NCBI RefSeq assembly: GCF_021789315.1
Contig: NZ_CP084561.1
Span: 4,464,001 to 4,528,000, forward strand
Origin: Arthrobacter sp. FW305-BF8
GTDB lineage: Bacteria; Actinomycetota; Actinomycetes; Actinomycetales; Micrococcaceae
DNA length: 64,000 nucleotides
Reading direction: 5' to 3'
The notes below the pieces were generated by a model. It was not told the DNA's origin. It saw only the letters and a list, made by a program, of their open reading frames with translations, and did not search any database. This document shows, one piece after another, positions 18,400 to 26,703 of this stretch. The translations under genes were made by a program, and so were the position numbers. Each line of letters begins with the position of its first letter. Position 1 is the first letter of the stretch.

Positions 18400-18750
18400 A
18401 TGCACAAGGCATGCCCGCTCAGCGAACTGGCACCAGGGGAAGCCCTTCGCCTGAACACCGCGCCGCCCATCGCTGTCTTCCACACCGAGGAAGGCGAGCT
18501 CTTCGCCATCGATGACACATGCACCCACCAGGACGCCTCGCTGACCGACGGCTGGGTGGAAGGCTGCGAGGTCGAGTGCCCCCTGCACGCCTCAAAGTTC
18601 AATCTCCGGACCGGGCAGGTTGATGCACCGCCGGCCAAACTTCCCGTCCGCACGCACGAAGTCACCGTCGTGGACGGCGACATCATGGTCATCGAGTCCG
18701 AGGAAGCGCCCAACCTTCCCCCCGGGCTGACAGTTAACGGCCACATCTAA
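18400..18750 (+). CDS. Rieske [2Fe-2S] ferredoxin of the betaine demethylase
   Basis: A 116-aa Rieske protein with cluster ligands in CTHQDASL and ECPLHASKF (Cys-x-His, 17 residues, Cys-x2-His). Small soluble Rieske ferredoxins of this type shuttle electrons from an FAD reductase to an oxygenase. The start at 18400 has AGAAAGAGG upstream; an ATG at 18334 lacks a ribosome site and would add an uncharged leader. It is divergent from the reductase and leads into purU2 and dmgO2, so ferredoxin, deformylase and dimethylglycine oxidase are probably co-transcribed. Confidence 0.92.
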   Translation: MHKACPLSELAPGEALRLNTAPPIAVFHTEEGELFAIDDTCTHQDASLTDGWVEGCEVECPLHASKFNLRTGQVDAPPAKLPVRTHEVTVVDGDIMVIESEEAPNLPPGLTVNGHI

Positions 18751-18786
18751 GCCGCCCCGCTCTGCCACTACATTTCGGAGAAAATC

Positions 18787-19758
18787 TTGTCCACAGTTCT
18801 TGAAGGCGCGCCCGCGGCCGGTGCCAGCGCCAAAGCCCGTAACGCCGAGTTTGTCCTCACCCTGGCCTGCCCCGAACGGCCGGGCATCGTCCGGGCCATC
18901 ACGACGTTCCTGGCCGACCGCGTCTTCGACATCGTGGAGCACCAGCAGTTTGACGACCACGTCAGCGGCAAGCTCTACCTGCGGACCGCGTTCACCCAGA
19001 GCGGCGACGACGCCGATCAGGGTCCCTTTGGCCGGCTCAACCAGCGTGACGGTCTCGACAAGCTCGACCAGCAGGGCCAGCAGACGGCGGAAGGCCTCAG
19101 CTCCGAGTTCGCGGCCATCGCCGGCGAGTTCGGCATGGAGTTCAGCATCCACGACGGCCGCCCGCAGCGGTTGCTGGTCATGGTCTCGAAGTTCGGCCAC
19201 TGCCTGAACGACCTCATCTTCCGATGGCGGGCGGGAAGCCTGGGTGCGGAGATCGCCGTCGTGGTTTCCAACCATGAGGACCTGCGGCCCATGGCCGAGG
19301 CGGCCGGGCTGCCCTTCATCCACGTGCCGGTGACGGCCGGCACCAAGCCCGAGGCGGAAGCACGCCTGCTGGAGCTGGTGGCCGAATATGACGCCGACCT
19401 CGTGGTGCTGGCCCGCTATATGCAGGTGCTGTCCAATGACCTGTGCGGCAAGCTCCGCGGACGGGCCATCAACATCCACCACTCGTTCCTCCCCGGATTC
19501 AAGGGTGCGAAGCCGTACCACCAGGCCTACGACCGCGGGGTGAAAATGGTCGGCGCGACGGCCCATTACGTCACTGCGGACCTCGATGAAGGTCCCATCA
19601 TCGAGCAGGAAGTCCTCCGGGTGGACCACGCCCTTGACCCGGACGCGCTGGTGACGGTGGGCCGGGATGCGGAGACCCAGGCGCTCTCCCGCGCGGTGAA
19701 GTGGCACTGCCAGCACCGCGTCCTGCTTAACAAGACCCGCACCGTCGTCTTCCGCTAA
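18787..19758 (+). CDS. purU: Formyltetrahydrofolate deformylase (copy 2, with an insertion)
   Basis: A 323-aa paralogue of the gene at 4520. ACT domain (FVLTLACPERPGIVRAI) and formyltransferase domain (KFGHCLNDLIFRW, INIHHSFLPGFKG, TADLDEGPIIEQ) are intact. The start is TTG with CGGAG six bases upstream. Compared with copy 1 it has about 24 extra residues in the ACT region after LRTAF (from DQGPFGRL to QTAEGL). The inserted DNA contains GGTCTCGACAAGCTCGACCA (from 19051), which resembles a repetitive palindromic element found between genes in this genus, so the insertion may be domesticated repeat DNA. Function is the same: 10-formyl-THF to formate. It lies 36 bases after the ferredoxin and 35 before dmgO2. 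Confidence 0.93.
   Translation: MSTVLEGAPAAGASAKARNAEFVLTLACPERPGIVRAITTFLADRVFDIVEHQQFDDHVSGKLYLRTAFTQSGDDADQGPFGRLNQRDGLDKLDQQGQQTAEGLSSEFAAIAGEFGMEFSIHDGRPQRLLVMVSKFGHCLNDLIFRWRAGSLGAEIAVVVSNHEDLRPMAEAAGLPFIHVPVTAGTKPEAEARLLELVAEYDADLVVLARYMQVLSNDLCGKLRGRAINIHHSFLPGFKGAKPYHQAYDRGVKMVGATAHYVTADLDEGPIIEQEVLRVDHALDPDALVTVGRDAETQALSRAVKWHCQHRVLLNKTRTVVFR
19051..19072. repeat. REP-like sequence inside purU2
   Basis: The sequence beginning GGTCTCGACAAGCTCGACCA matches the reverse complement of 22319-22340 at 18 of 22 positions. It lies within the stretch that is absent from the purU copy at 4520. The GGTTTCGACAAGCTCAACCA core is a common interspersed repeat in related actinobacteria, as far as I recall. 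Confidence 0.5.
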
Positions 19759-19793
19759 TTTTCCGCTAACGCGAACCAGGAGAACCACACACC

Positions 19794-22301
19794 ATGAGCG
19801 CATCACCACGCGTCGTCATCATCGGTGCCGGCATCGTCGGCACCAACCTCGCGGACGAGTTGTCCAGCCGCGGCTGGAACAACATCACCGTCGTCGAGCA
19901 GGGCCCGCTGGAACTGGCCGGGGGCTCCACGTCGCACGCCCCCGGCCTGGTGTTCCAGAACAACTCGTCCAAGACCATGACGGAATTCGCCACCTACACC
20001 GTCAACAAATTGCTCGCGCTGAGCAAGGACGGCGAGTCCTGCTTCAACCAGGTGGGCGGCCTGGAACTGGCAACCACTCCCGAGCGCCTGGCTGACCTCA
20101 AGCGCAAGATGGGTGTGATGACCTCCTGGGGCGTCGAAAGCCGGATCATCGACGCCGATGAATGCGAAAAGATCTACCCGCTGCTCAACACCGGCAAGCT
20201 CACCGGCGGCCGCGAGGTGCTGGGCGGCCTGCTCATCCCCACCGACGGCCTGGCCCTGGCCGCCCGCGCCGTTCAGCTGCTGATCGAGCGTTCGCGCGAG
20301 CGCGGCGTGACCTACCTCGGCTCCACCAGCGTCACCGGCATCTCCCAGTGGGGCGGCAAGGTCACCGGCGTGGAGACCTCCTCCGGCGTGATTCCTGCCG
20401 ACATCGTGGTGTCCTGCGCAGGTTTCTGGGGCCGTGAGCTCGGCAAGATGGTGGGCCTGGAGGTGCCGCTGCTGCCTCTGGCCCACCAGTACGTCGTCAG
20501 CACCCCCCTTGCCGAACTCGAGGGCGTCAACGAGCTTCCCAAGGGCGCCAGCAAGCCCATCCTCCGCTATCAGGACAAGGACCTGTACTACCGCGAATGG
20601 GGCAACCGCATCGGCATCGGCAGCTACGCGCACCGCCCGATGCCCGTGGACATGTCCGCCCTGCCCAAGGTGTCGGCCGAGGAAATGTCCGACCACCGCA
20701 TGCCTTCCCGCCTCGACTTCACCCTGGAAGACTTCGTGCCCGCGTGGGAAGACAGCCAGGACCTGCTGCCGGCTCTGCGCAGCGCCGCAATCGAGGACGG
20801 CTTCAACGGTATCTTCTCCTTCACGCCCGACGGCGGCCCGCTGATCGGTGAAGCCCCGGAACTCTCCGGCTTCTTCGTCGCCGAGGCCGTGTGGGTGACG
20901 CACTCCGCAGGCGTCGCCAAGGCCGTGGCCGAGCTGCTCACCGAGGGCCGCTCCCGCACTGACCTGCACGGCACCGAGCTCTCCCGCTTCGAGAAGGTGC
21001 AGACCAGCGACGAGTACGTCAGCGAGACCTCACAGCAGAACTTCGTGGAGATCTACGATGTCATGCACCCGCTGCAGCCCAAGGAATCGCCGCGGGACCT
21101 GCGCGTCAGCCCGTTCAACGTCCGGCAGAAGGAGCTCGGCGCGTTCTTCCTCGAGTCGGCCGCGTGGGAACGCCCGCACTGGTTCGAGGCCAACCGTCCC
21201 CTGCTGGACGAACTGCCGGCCGAGTGGCAAGCGCCGGAACGCGAGCCGTGGGCGGCCATGTTCTCCTCCCCCATCTCCGCTGCCGAAGCGTGGAAGACGC
21301 GTACCGCCGTCGCGCTTTACGACATGACGCCGCTGAAGCGGCTGGCCGTCAACGGCCCGGGCGCCCAGGCGCTGCTGAACCGGCTGAGCACCGGAAACAT
21401 CGCCAAGAAGCCCGGGGCTGTCACCTACTGCCTCCTGCTGGAGCACGACGGCGGCATCCGCAGTGACGTGACCGTCGCCCGGCTCGGGGAAGAAGACTTC
21501 CAGCTCGGAGTGAACAGCAACGTGGACTTCGACTACCTGCGCGTCGAGGCCCGCAAGCAGTCCGCCGCCGATCCGGCCAAGTGGGTGCACGTCACCGACA
21601 TCACCGGCAGCACCTGCTGCATCGGCCTGTGGGGCCCGCTGGCCCGCGAAGTCATCGGCAAGGTCAGCACCGACGACCTCACCAACGACGGCCTGAAGTA
21701 CTTCCGCACCAAAGAAATCAACATCGGCGGTATCCCCGTCACGGCCATGCGCCTGTCCTATGTGGGCGAACTCGGCTGGGAGCTGTACACCACCGCCGAA
21801 TACGGCCTCAAGCTCTGGGACCTGCTGTTCGAAGCCGGACAGGAACACGGCATCATCGCCGCCGGCCGCGGAGCCTTCAACAGCATGCGCCTGGAGAAGG
21901 GTTACCGCCTCTGGGGCACGGACGTGACCACCGAGCACCACCCCTACCAGTCCGGCCTCGGCTTCTCTGTGGCGAAGGACAAGGAAGGCTACGTGGGCGC
22001 CGAAGCCCTGGCGGCCCTCAAGGAGCAGCCCGCGGAGAAGGTGCTGCGCTGCCTGACGGTCGACGACGGCACCTCCATTGTGATCGGCAAGGAACCCGTG
22101 TACGTGAACGGCGCTGCGTCCGGTTACGTCACCAGCGCGGCGTACGGCTACTCGATCCGCAAGCCGATCGCCTACGCCTGGCTGCCGTCCACTGTCTCCG
22201 AGGGCGACGCCGTGGAGATCGAGTACTTCGGCCGCCGCGTCGCCGCCACGGTCAGCGCCGAGCCGCTGTTCGACCCCGGCATGGAGCGCCTCCGCGGCTG
22301 A
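19794..22301 (+). CDS. dmgO: Dimethylglycine oxidase (copy 2)
   Basis: An 835-aa paralogue of the gene at 5490, clearly diverged from it but with the same architecture: FAD domain with GAGIVGTNLADEL, covalent-flavin His48 in STSHAPG, catalytic His231 (LAHQY) and Tyr265, and a GcvT-like folate domain with Asp558 (GGIRSDVTV). A six-residue insertion near 135-143 (TGGREV region) accounts for most of the length difference. GGAG precedes the ATG. It is the last gene of the ferredoxin-purU2-dmgO2 unit. The reaction should be dimethylglycine plus THF to sarcosine and methylene-THF; divergence could reflect sarcosine or another N-methyl substrate, which the sequence cannot settle. Confidence 0.94.
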   Translation: MSASPRVVIIGAGIVGTNLADELSSRGWNNITVVEQGPLELAGGSTSHAPGLVFQNNSSKTMTEFATYTVNKLLALSKDGESCFNQVGGLELATTPERLADLKRKMGVMTSWGVESRIIDADECEKIYPLLNTGKLTGGREVLGGLLIPTDGLALAARAVQLLIERSRERGVTYLGSTSVTGISQWGGKVTGVETSSGVIPADIVVSCAGFWGRELGKMVGLEVPLLPLAHQYVVSTPLAELEGVNELPKGASKPILRYQDKDLYYREWGNRIGIGSYAHRPMPVDMSALPKVSAEEMSDHRMPSRLDFTLEDFVPAWEDSQDLLPALRSAAIEDGFNGIFSFTPDGGPLIGEAPELSGFFVAEAVWVTHSAGVAKAVAELLTEGRSRTDLHGTELSRFEKVQTSDEYVSETSQQNFVEIYDVMHPLQPKESPRDLRVSPFNVRQKELGAFFLESAAWERPHWFEANRPLLDELPAEWQAPEREPWAAMFSSPISAAEAWKTRTAVALYDMTPLKRLAVNGPGAQALLNRLSTGNIAKKPGAVTYCLLLEHDGGIRSDVTVARLGEEDFQLGVNSNVDFDYLRVEARKQSAADPAKWVHVTDITGSTCCIGLWGPLAREVIGKVSTDDLTNDGLKYFRTKEINIGGIPVTAMRLSYVGELGWELYTTAEYGLKLWDLLFEAGQEHGIIAAGRGAFNSMRLEKGYRLWGTDVTTEHHPYQSGLGFSVAKDKEGYVGAEALAALKEQPAEKVLRCLTVDDGTSIVIGKEPVYVNGAASGYVTSAAYGYSIRKPIAYAWLPSTVSEGDAVEIEYFGRRVAATVSAEPLFDPGMERLRG

Positions 22302-22318
22302 CGCTGGCCCTTCCACCC

Positions 22319-22340
22319 GGTGGTTGAGCTTGGCGAAACC
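22319..22340. repeat. REP-like intergenic element
   Basis: GGTGGTTGAGCTTGGCGAAA and two further bases lie just after dmgO2. The reverse complement reads GGTTTCGCCAAGCTCAACCA plus CC, a form of short repeat seen between genes in many Arthrobacter-type genomes. A related copy sits inside purU2. Confidence 0.5.
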
Positions 22341-22362
22341 CCGTCCTGACCCTAATTGAAGA

Positions 22363-22410
22363 AAGAACGACGGCGACACCCCGGATTTCCGGTGTGTCGC
22401 CGTCGTTCTT
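22363..22410. terminator. Bidirectional terminator between dmgO2 and formate dehydrogenase 2
   Basis: A 17-bp perfect stem (22363-22379 with 22394-22410) rich in GAACGACGGCGACAC carries a short inner CCGG-ATTT-CCGG hairpin. The outer arms begin AAGAA and end TTCTT, giving short A/T runs for both directions, as expected between two convergent genes. Confidence 0.85.
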
Positions 22411-22444
22411 GGTTAAGAAAAGGTCAGGACGGAGGAGCGCGACC

Positions 22445-24793
22445 CTAGACTGTGGCCGCCTCGAGCGCGCCCGCCTCGGCGGCCGCTTCGACGCCGGCGT
22501 GCGGCTCGAAGCGGACGAACATGGCCTTGAAGCCGGGGGTGTTGGACACCCGGGCCACGTTTTCCTTGTGGACCAGGGCATTGGCTTCAGGGAAGTACGC
22601 CGCCGCGCAGCCCTTGGCCGTCGGGTAGGCCACCAGCCGGAACTTCTCCGCGCGCCGGTCATTGCCCTGGAAGGTGCTCACCACGTCCACGAGGTCGCGG
22701 TCCTTGAAACCCTGCTCGGCGAGGTCCTCCGGGTGCACCAGGATCACGCGGCGGCCGTCGGAGATTCCGCGGTAGCGGTCGTCCAGGCCGTAGAACGTGG
22801 TGTTGTACTGGTCGTGGCTGCGGATGGTCTGCAGCACCAGGTGGCCGGCCGGCGGCGTGAGGTACTCCAGCGGGCTGACCGTGAACCTGCCCCGGCCGAT
22901 GTCCGTCTTGAAGGAGCGGGTGTCGCGCGGCGGGTTGGGCAGCACGAAGCCGTTCTTCGTCCGGACCCTGGCGTTGAAGTCCTCGAACCCCGGCAGGACC
23001 CGGGAGATGTGGTCGCGGACCACGTCGTAGTCCTCGGCCATGGCCTTCCAGTCCACCGCGTGGCCGGGGCCGAACGTTGCCTCGGCCATCCGTGCCACGA
23101 TCACCGGCTCGGCGAGCAGGTGCTCGGACACCGGCTGCAGCCTGCCCTGGGTGGAGTGCACCACGGACATGGAGTCCTCCACGGACAGGAACTGGGCGCC
23201 CTTGGGGTGCTTGTCATCCTTGTCCGTCCGGCCCAGCGTGGGAAGGATGAGCGAGGTGCGGCCGTGCACCACGTGTGAGCGGTTCGGCTTGGTGGAGATG
23301 TGCACGGTCAGGCCGATCCGCTGCATCCCGGCTTCGAGGGTCTCGGTGTCCGAGCAGGCGAGGGAGAAGTTGCCGCCCATGGACACGAACACGTCCACCT
23401 CGTCGCGCTCGAAGGCCTCCATGGACTCCACGGCGTCGTGGCCGTGGTGCCGTGGGGACTCGATGCCGAACTCCTTGTCGAGGGCCTCCAACAGCCATTC
23501 CTTGGGCTTTTCCCAGATGCCCATGGTCCGGTCGCCCTGCACGTTGGAGTGGCCGCGCACCGGGCACGCACCGGCACCGGGCTTGCCGAAGTTGCCCTGC
23601 AGCAGCAGGACGTTGACCATTTCCTTGATGGTATCCACCGAGTGCGGCTGCTGCGTCACGCCCAGCGCCCAGCAGAAGATGCTGGCCTTGGACGCCACCA
23701 GCATCGCGGCCACGTCCTCGACCTGCTTCCGGGACAGGCCCGTGGCCCGCTCCGTCTCTTCCCAGTCCAGGTCCTGGCGGGCCTCGCGGTACGCGTCAAA
23801 GCCGTCGGTCTGCGCCTCGATGAAGGAACGGTCGACGACGGTGCCCGGGTTTTCTTCCTCGGCCTGCAGCAGCAGGTGGCCAAGTGCCTGGAACAGTGCC
23901 AGGTCCCCGCCGACCTTGATCTGCAGGTATTCGTCGGCCAGCGGCGTGCCGCCGCCCACCACGCCGGAGATGGTCTGGGGATCCTTGAAGTTGAACAGGC
24001 CGGCCTCGGGCAGCGGGTTCACCGCCACCACCTTGCCGCCCTTGTCCTTGCATTCCTTCAGCGCGGACAGCATGCGCGGGTGGTTGGTGCCGGGGTTCTG
24101 CCCCACGACGAAGATCAGCTCAGAATCATGGATGTCCTCCAGGGACACCGTGCCCTTGCCGATGCCGATGGTCGGGTTCAGCGCGGACCCCGAGGACTCG
24201 TGGCACATGTTGGAGCAGTCCGGCAGGTTGTTGGTGCCCAAGGCCCGGGCGAACAGCTGGTACATGAACGCGGTCTCGTTGGCCGTACGGCCCGAGGTGT
24301 AGAACACGCAGCGGTCCGGCGTGCTGGCCCGGATGTGCTCGCCGACCAGCTCGAAGGCATCCGCCCAGGAGATCGGCGAGTAGTGCGTCTCCCCCTCCCG
24401 GATGACCATCGGCTCGCTCAGCCGGCCCTGGTTGCCCAGCCAGTACTCCGTCTTCTCGGACAGCTCGGCGATGGAATGCTTCGCCCAGAACTCCGCCCCC
24501 ACGGTCCGCAGGGTGTTCTCCTCGGCCACGGCCTTGGCGCCGTTCTCGCAGAACTCGGCCGCCTTGCGCTTCTTGTCCGACTCCGGCCAGGCGCAGCCCG
24601 GGCAGTCAAAGCCGCCGCGCTGGTTGAGCCGCAGCAGCGACTGCGCCGTGCGGGTCACGCCGGCCTGCGCCACGGCGCGTTCCAGCGCCACCATCACGGC
24701 CTTGACGCCGGCGGCTTCGGTCTTCGGCTTGTGGACCTCGAGCTTGTCTTCGTTAATGTCCGCGACGGGGGCGGGCTGCTTCCCGAACTTCAT
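22445..24793 (-). CDS. fdhF: FdhF/YdeP-type molybdopterin oxidoreductase, probable formate dehydrogenase (copy 2)
   Basis: A 782-aa paralogue of the gene at 9889. Cys197 in NMCHESSG is the expected Mo ligand; Cys64, Cys67 and Cys82 (FDCPGC...FCENG) repeat the N-terminal cysteine pattern with one extra residue in the last spacing. VRGHSNVQGDRTMGIW and the C-terminal QTIRSHDQYNTTFYG are shared with copy 1. AGGAAG precedes the ATG. It stands alone on its strand, convergent to dmgO2, with no electron-transfer subunit nearby. It would complete formate oxidation for module 2. Whether the two copies differ in acceptor, expression or metal (Mo or W) is not visible. Confidence 0.88.
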   Translation of the reverse strand: MKFGKQPAPVADINEDKLEVHKPKTEAAGVKAVMVALERAVAQAGVTRTAQSLLRLNQRGGFDCPGCAWPESDKKRKAAEFCENGAKAVAEENTLRTVGAEFWAKHSIAELSEKTEYWLGNQGRLSEPMVIREGETHYSPISWADAFELVGEHIRASTPDRCVFYTSGRTANETAFMYQLFARALGTNNLPDCSNMCHESSGSALNPTIGIGKGTVSLEDIHDSELIFVVGQNPGTNHPRMLSALKECKDKGGKVVAVNPLPEAGLFNFKDPQTISGVVGGGTPLADEYLQIKVGGDLALFQALGHLLLQAEEENPGTVVDRSFIEAQTDGFDAYREARQDLDWEETERATGLSRKQVEDVAAMLVASKASIFCWALGVTQQPHSVDTIKEMVNVLLLQGNFGKPGAGACPVRGHSNVQGDRTMGIWEKPKEWLLEALDKEFGIESPRHHGHDAVESMEAFERDEVDVFVSMGGNFSLACSDTETLEAGMQRIGLTVHISTKPNRSHVVHGRTSLILPTLGRTDKDDKHPKGAQFLSVEDSMSVVHSTQGRLQPVSEHLLAEPVIVARMAEATFGPGHAVDWKAMAEDYDVVRDHISRVLPGFEDFNARVRTKNGFVLPNPPRDTRSFKTDIGRGRFTVSPLEYLTPPAGHLVLQTIRSHDQYNTTFYGLDDRYRGISDGRRVILVHPEDLAEQGFKDRDLVDVVSTFQGNDRRAEKFRLVAYPTAKGCAAAYFPEANALVHKENVARVSNTPGFKAMFVRFEPHAGVEAAAEAGALEAATV

Positions 24794-24842
24794 TGTTCCA
24801 ACTTCCTAACCGGCTGCTTTCGTCCCTGTCTTGATCGCTACG

Positions 24843-24872
24843 AAGGCGCGCCAGGCATTCCTGGCGCGCCTT
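24843..24872. terminator. Hairpin after the choline/formaldehyde operon
   Basis: AAGGCGCGCCAGG (24843-24855) and CCTGGCGCGCCTT (24860-24872) form a perfect 13-bp stem with loop CATT, between the end of the metallo-hydrolase gene and the start of formate dehydrogenase 2, both leftward. There is no T-run. It most likely ends the operon. Confidence 0.7.
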
Positions 24873-24926
24873 ACGTGTGGCGATCTTGTCTTTCTTCTTA
24901 CTCTTTCACCTGTTACTGGCCGCCTG

Positions 24927-25547
24927 TTACTGGGCCACGTTGGCGAGGGTTTCGCGTTCGGCGGCGATGGTGGTGTTCTCGCCGTGTCCGGTCCTGACGG
25001 TTGTTTCCGGCGGGAGGGTCAGGAGCCGTTCGCGGATGGAGGTCAGGATGGTGGGGTAGTCGCTGTAGGAGCGGCCGGTGGCGCCGGGTCCGCCGTTGAA
25101 CAGGGTGTCCCCGGTGAACACGGTGTTCTCTGCTGCGAGGTGGAAGCAGGTGGACCCGGGTGAGTGGCCGGGGGTGTGGATCGCCTTCAGGGTAGCCCCG
25201 CCGACCTGGAACTCGTCCCCGTCGGTAATCTGCCGGTCGGGGGTGGTGCCGGGGTAGACCTGTTCCCAGAGGACCTGGTCCTCCGGGTTCAGGTAGACAG
25301 GCGCCCCGACGGCGTCGGCGACGTCGCGGGCGGCGCCGATGTGGTCGTTGTGCGCGTGGGTCAGCAGGATCGCCAGGACCTTCCGGCCGCGGACGCCGTT
25401 GATGATCGCGGCGGCGTCGTGCGGGGAATCAATGATCACGCACTCGGTCTCGTTGCCCACGATCCAGACGTTGTTGTCCACATCCCAGGTCCCGCCGTCG
25501 AGCGAGAACGTGCCGGAGGTGACGAGGTTTTCGATCGTGACGCTCAT
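24927..25547 (-). CDS. MBL-fold metallo-hydrolase linked to MscR, probable S-formylmycothiol hydrolase
   Basis: A 206-aa metallo-beta-lactamase-fold hydrolase with the zinc motif THAHNDHIG (His64, His66, Asp68, His69), then HTPGHSPGST and FTGDTLF with further ligands. Its ATG overlaps the mscR stop by four bases. Glyoxalase II-like proteins coupled to mscR are thought to hydrolyse the S-formylmycothiol that MscR makes from formaldehyde, releasing formate and mycothiol. Formate would then go to the FdhF-type enzymes. It acts in the cytoplasm. A generic thioester hydrolase is the alternative. Confidence 0.85.
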   Translation of the reverse strand: MSVTIENLVTSGTFSLDGGTWDVDNNVWIVGNETECVIIDSPHDAAAIINGVRGRKVLAILLTHAHNDHIGAARDVADAVGAPVYLNPEDQVLWEQVYPGTTPDRQITDGDEFQVGGATLKAIHTPGHSPGSTCFHLAAENTVFTGDTLFNGGPGATGRSYSDYPTILTSIRERLLTLPPETTVRTGHGENTTIAAERETLANVAQ

Positions 25548-26644
25548 GCCGGTACTCCCTGGATTTCAACAACTGAGCGGAGGACTTTGCCTTCGTGCAT
25601 TTTGTCGAAGGCTTCCTCGACCTGGTCGATGGTGATCCGTTCGGAGACGAACGCGTCCAGGTCCAGGTTGCCGGCCTTGTAGTGGGCCACGAGCATCGGG
25701 AAGTCCCGGGAGGGCAGGCAGTCCCCGTACCAGGAGGACTTCAGCGACCCGCCCCGCCCGAACACATCCAGCAGCGGCAGTTCCAGCTGCATTTCCGGGG
25801 TCGGGACGCCGACCAGGACCACCCGGCCGGCCAGGTCGCGGGCGTAGAACGCCTGCTTGTACGTCTCGGGCCGGCCGACGGCCTCGATCACCACGTCCGC
25901 GCCGTTCCCGTTCGTCAGTGCCCGGATCGCCTCGACCGGGTCGGACGTGCGGGAGTTCACCCCGTGCGTCGCGCCCAGGGACTTGGCCATCGCGATCTTG
26001 TTCTCGTCAATGTCCACGGCGATGATCGTCGTCGCCCCGGCGAGCTTCGCCCCGGCGATCGCGGCGATCCCCACCCCGCCGCAACCGATCACGGCCACCG
26101 ACTCCCCGCGCTTGACCTCACCGGTGTTGATCGCCGCGCCGATACCGGCCATCACACCACAGCCCAGCAGGCCCACGGCGGCCGGGTCCGCGTCCTCATC
26201 AACCTTGGTGCACTGCCCGGCGGCGACGAGGGTCTTCTCCGCGAACGCCCCGATCCCCAACGCCGGGGACAGCTCCGTGCCGTCCTCCAAAGTCATCTTC
26301 TGCGTGGCGTTGGCCGTGTTGAAACAGTACTGCGGCTGGCCCTTCGCACACGCCCGGCACTGCCCGCACACCGCACGCCAGTTCAGGATCACCCGGTCAC
26401 CCGGGACAACCTCGGTCACACCCTCACCCACCGCCGAAACCACACCGGTGGCCTCATGGCCCAACAGATACGGGAACTCATCACCGATCCCGCCCAGCTT
26501 GTAATGCAGGTCCGTATGACACACCCCGCAGGTCAGGATGTCCACCAGGGCCTCGCCCGGGCCCGGATCCGGCACCAGGATCGTCTCCACCGACACCGGA
26601 GCGTCCTTCGCCCTGACAACAACAGCCTTGACTTTATGAACCAT
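25544..26644 (-). CDS. mscR: S-(hydroxymethyl)mycothiol dehydrogenase
   Basis: A 366-aa zinc-dependent medium-chain alcohol dehydrogenase oxidising the formaldehyde-mycothiol adduct with NAD(+). The catalytic zinc site is in LTCGVCHTDLHY and GHEATGVV; the structural zinc cysteines are in CGQCRACAKGQPQYC; the NAD-binding motif is IGCGGVGIAA. The ATG at 26644 (MVHKVKAVVV) matches family N-termini and follows AAAGGAAC; 16 codons upstream would be an unlikely leader. Its place in a choline operon makes sense because betaine demethylation releases formaldehyde. The mycothiol dependence also supports an actinobacterial host. Confidence 0.93.
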   Translation of the reverse strand: MVHKVKAVVVRAKDAPVSVETILVPDPGPGEALVDILTCGVCHTDLHYKLGGIGDEFPYLLGHEATGVVSAVGEGVTEVVPGDRVILNWRAVCGQCRACAKGQPQYCFNTANATQKMTLEDGTELSPALGIGAFAEKTLVAAGQCTKVDEDADPAAVGLLGCGVMAGIGAAINTGEVKRGESVAVIGCGGVGIAAIAGAKLAGATTIIAVDIDENKIAMAKSLGATHGVNSRTSDPVEAIRALTNGNGADVVIEAVGRPETYKQAFYARDLAGRVVLVGVPTPEMQLELPLLDVFGRGGSLKSSWYGDCLPSRDFPMLVAHYKAGNLDLDAFVSERITIDQVEEAFDKMHEGKVLRSVVEIQGVPA

Positions 26645-26663
26645 GAGTAAGTGTTCCTTTCCT

Positions 26664-26702
26664 GAGTCCTGGGGACTCGTTGGCAACGGCACCCGTTGCC
26701 AA
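26664..26702. terminator. Two hairpins between the permease and mscR
   Basis: GAGTCC-TGG-GGACTC (26664-26678) and TTGGCAACGG-CAC-CCGTTGCCAA (26680-26702) are back-to-back perfect hairpins in the 59-bp gap. They may lower read-through or protect the mRNA, adjusting mscR expression relative to the permease. No T-run is present. Confidence 0.5.
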
Positions 26703-26703
26703 T

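Noticed and set aside
23300..24997. A 565-codon frame antisense to formate dehydrogenase 2
   Set aside because: No domain; the opposite strand carries a complete molybdoenzyme with all motifs.
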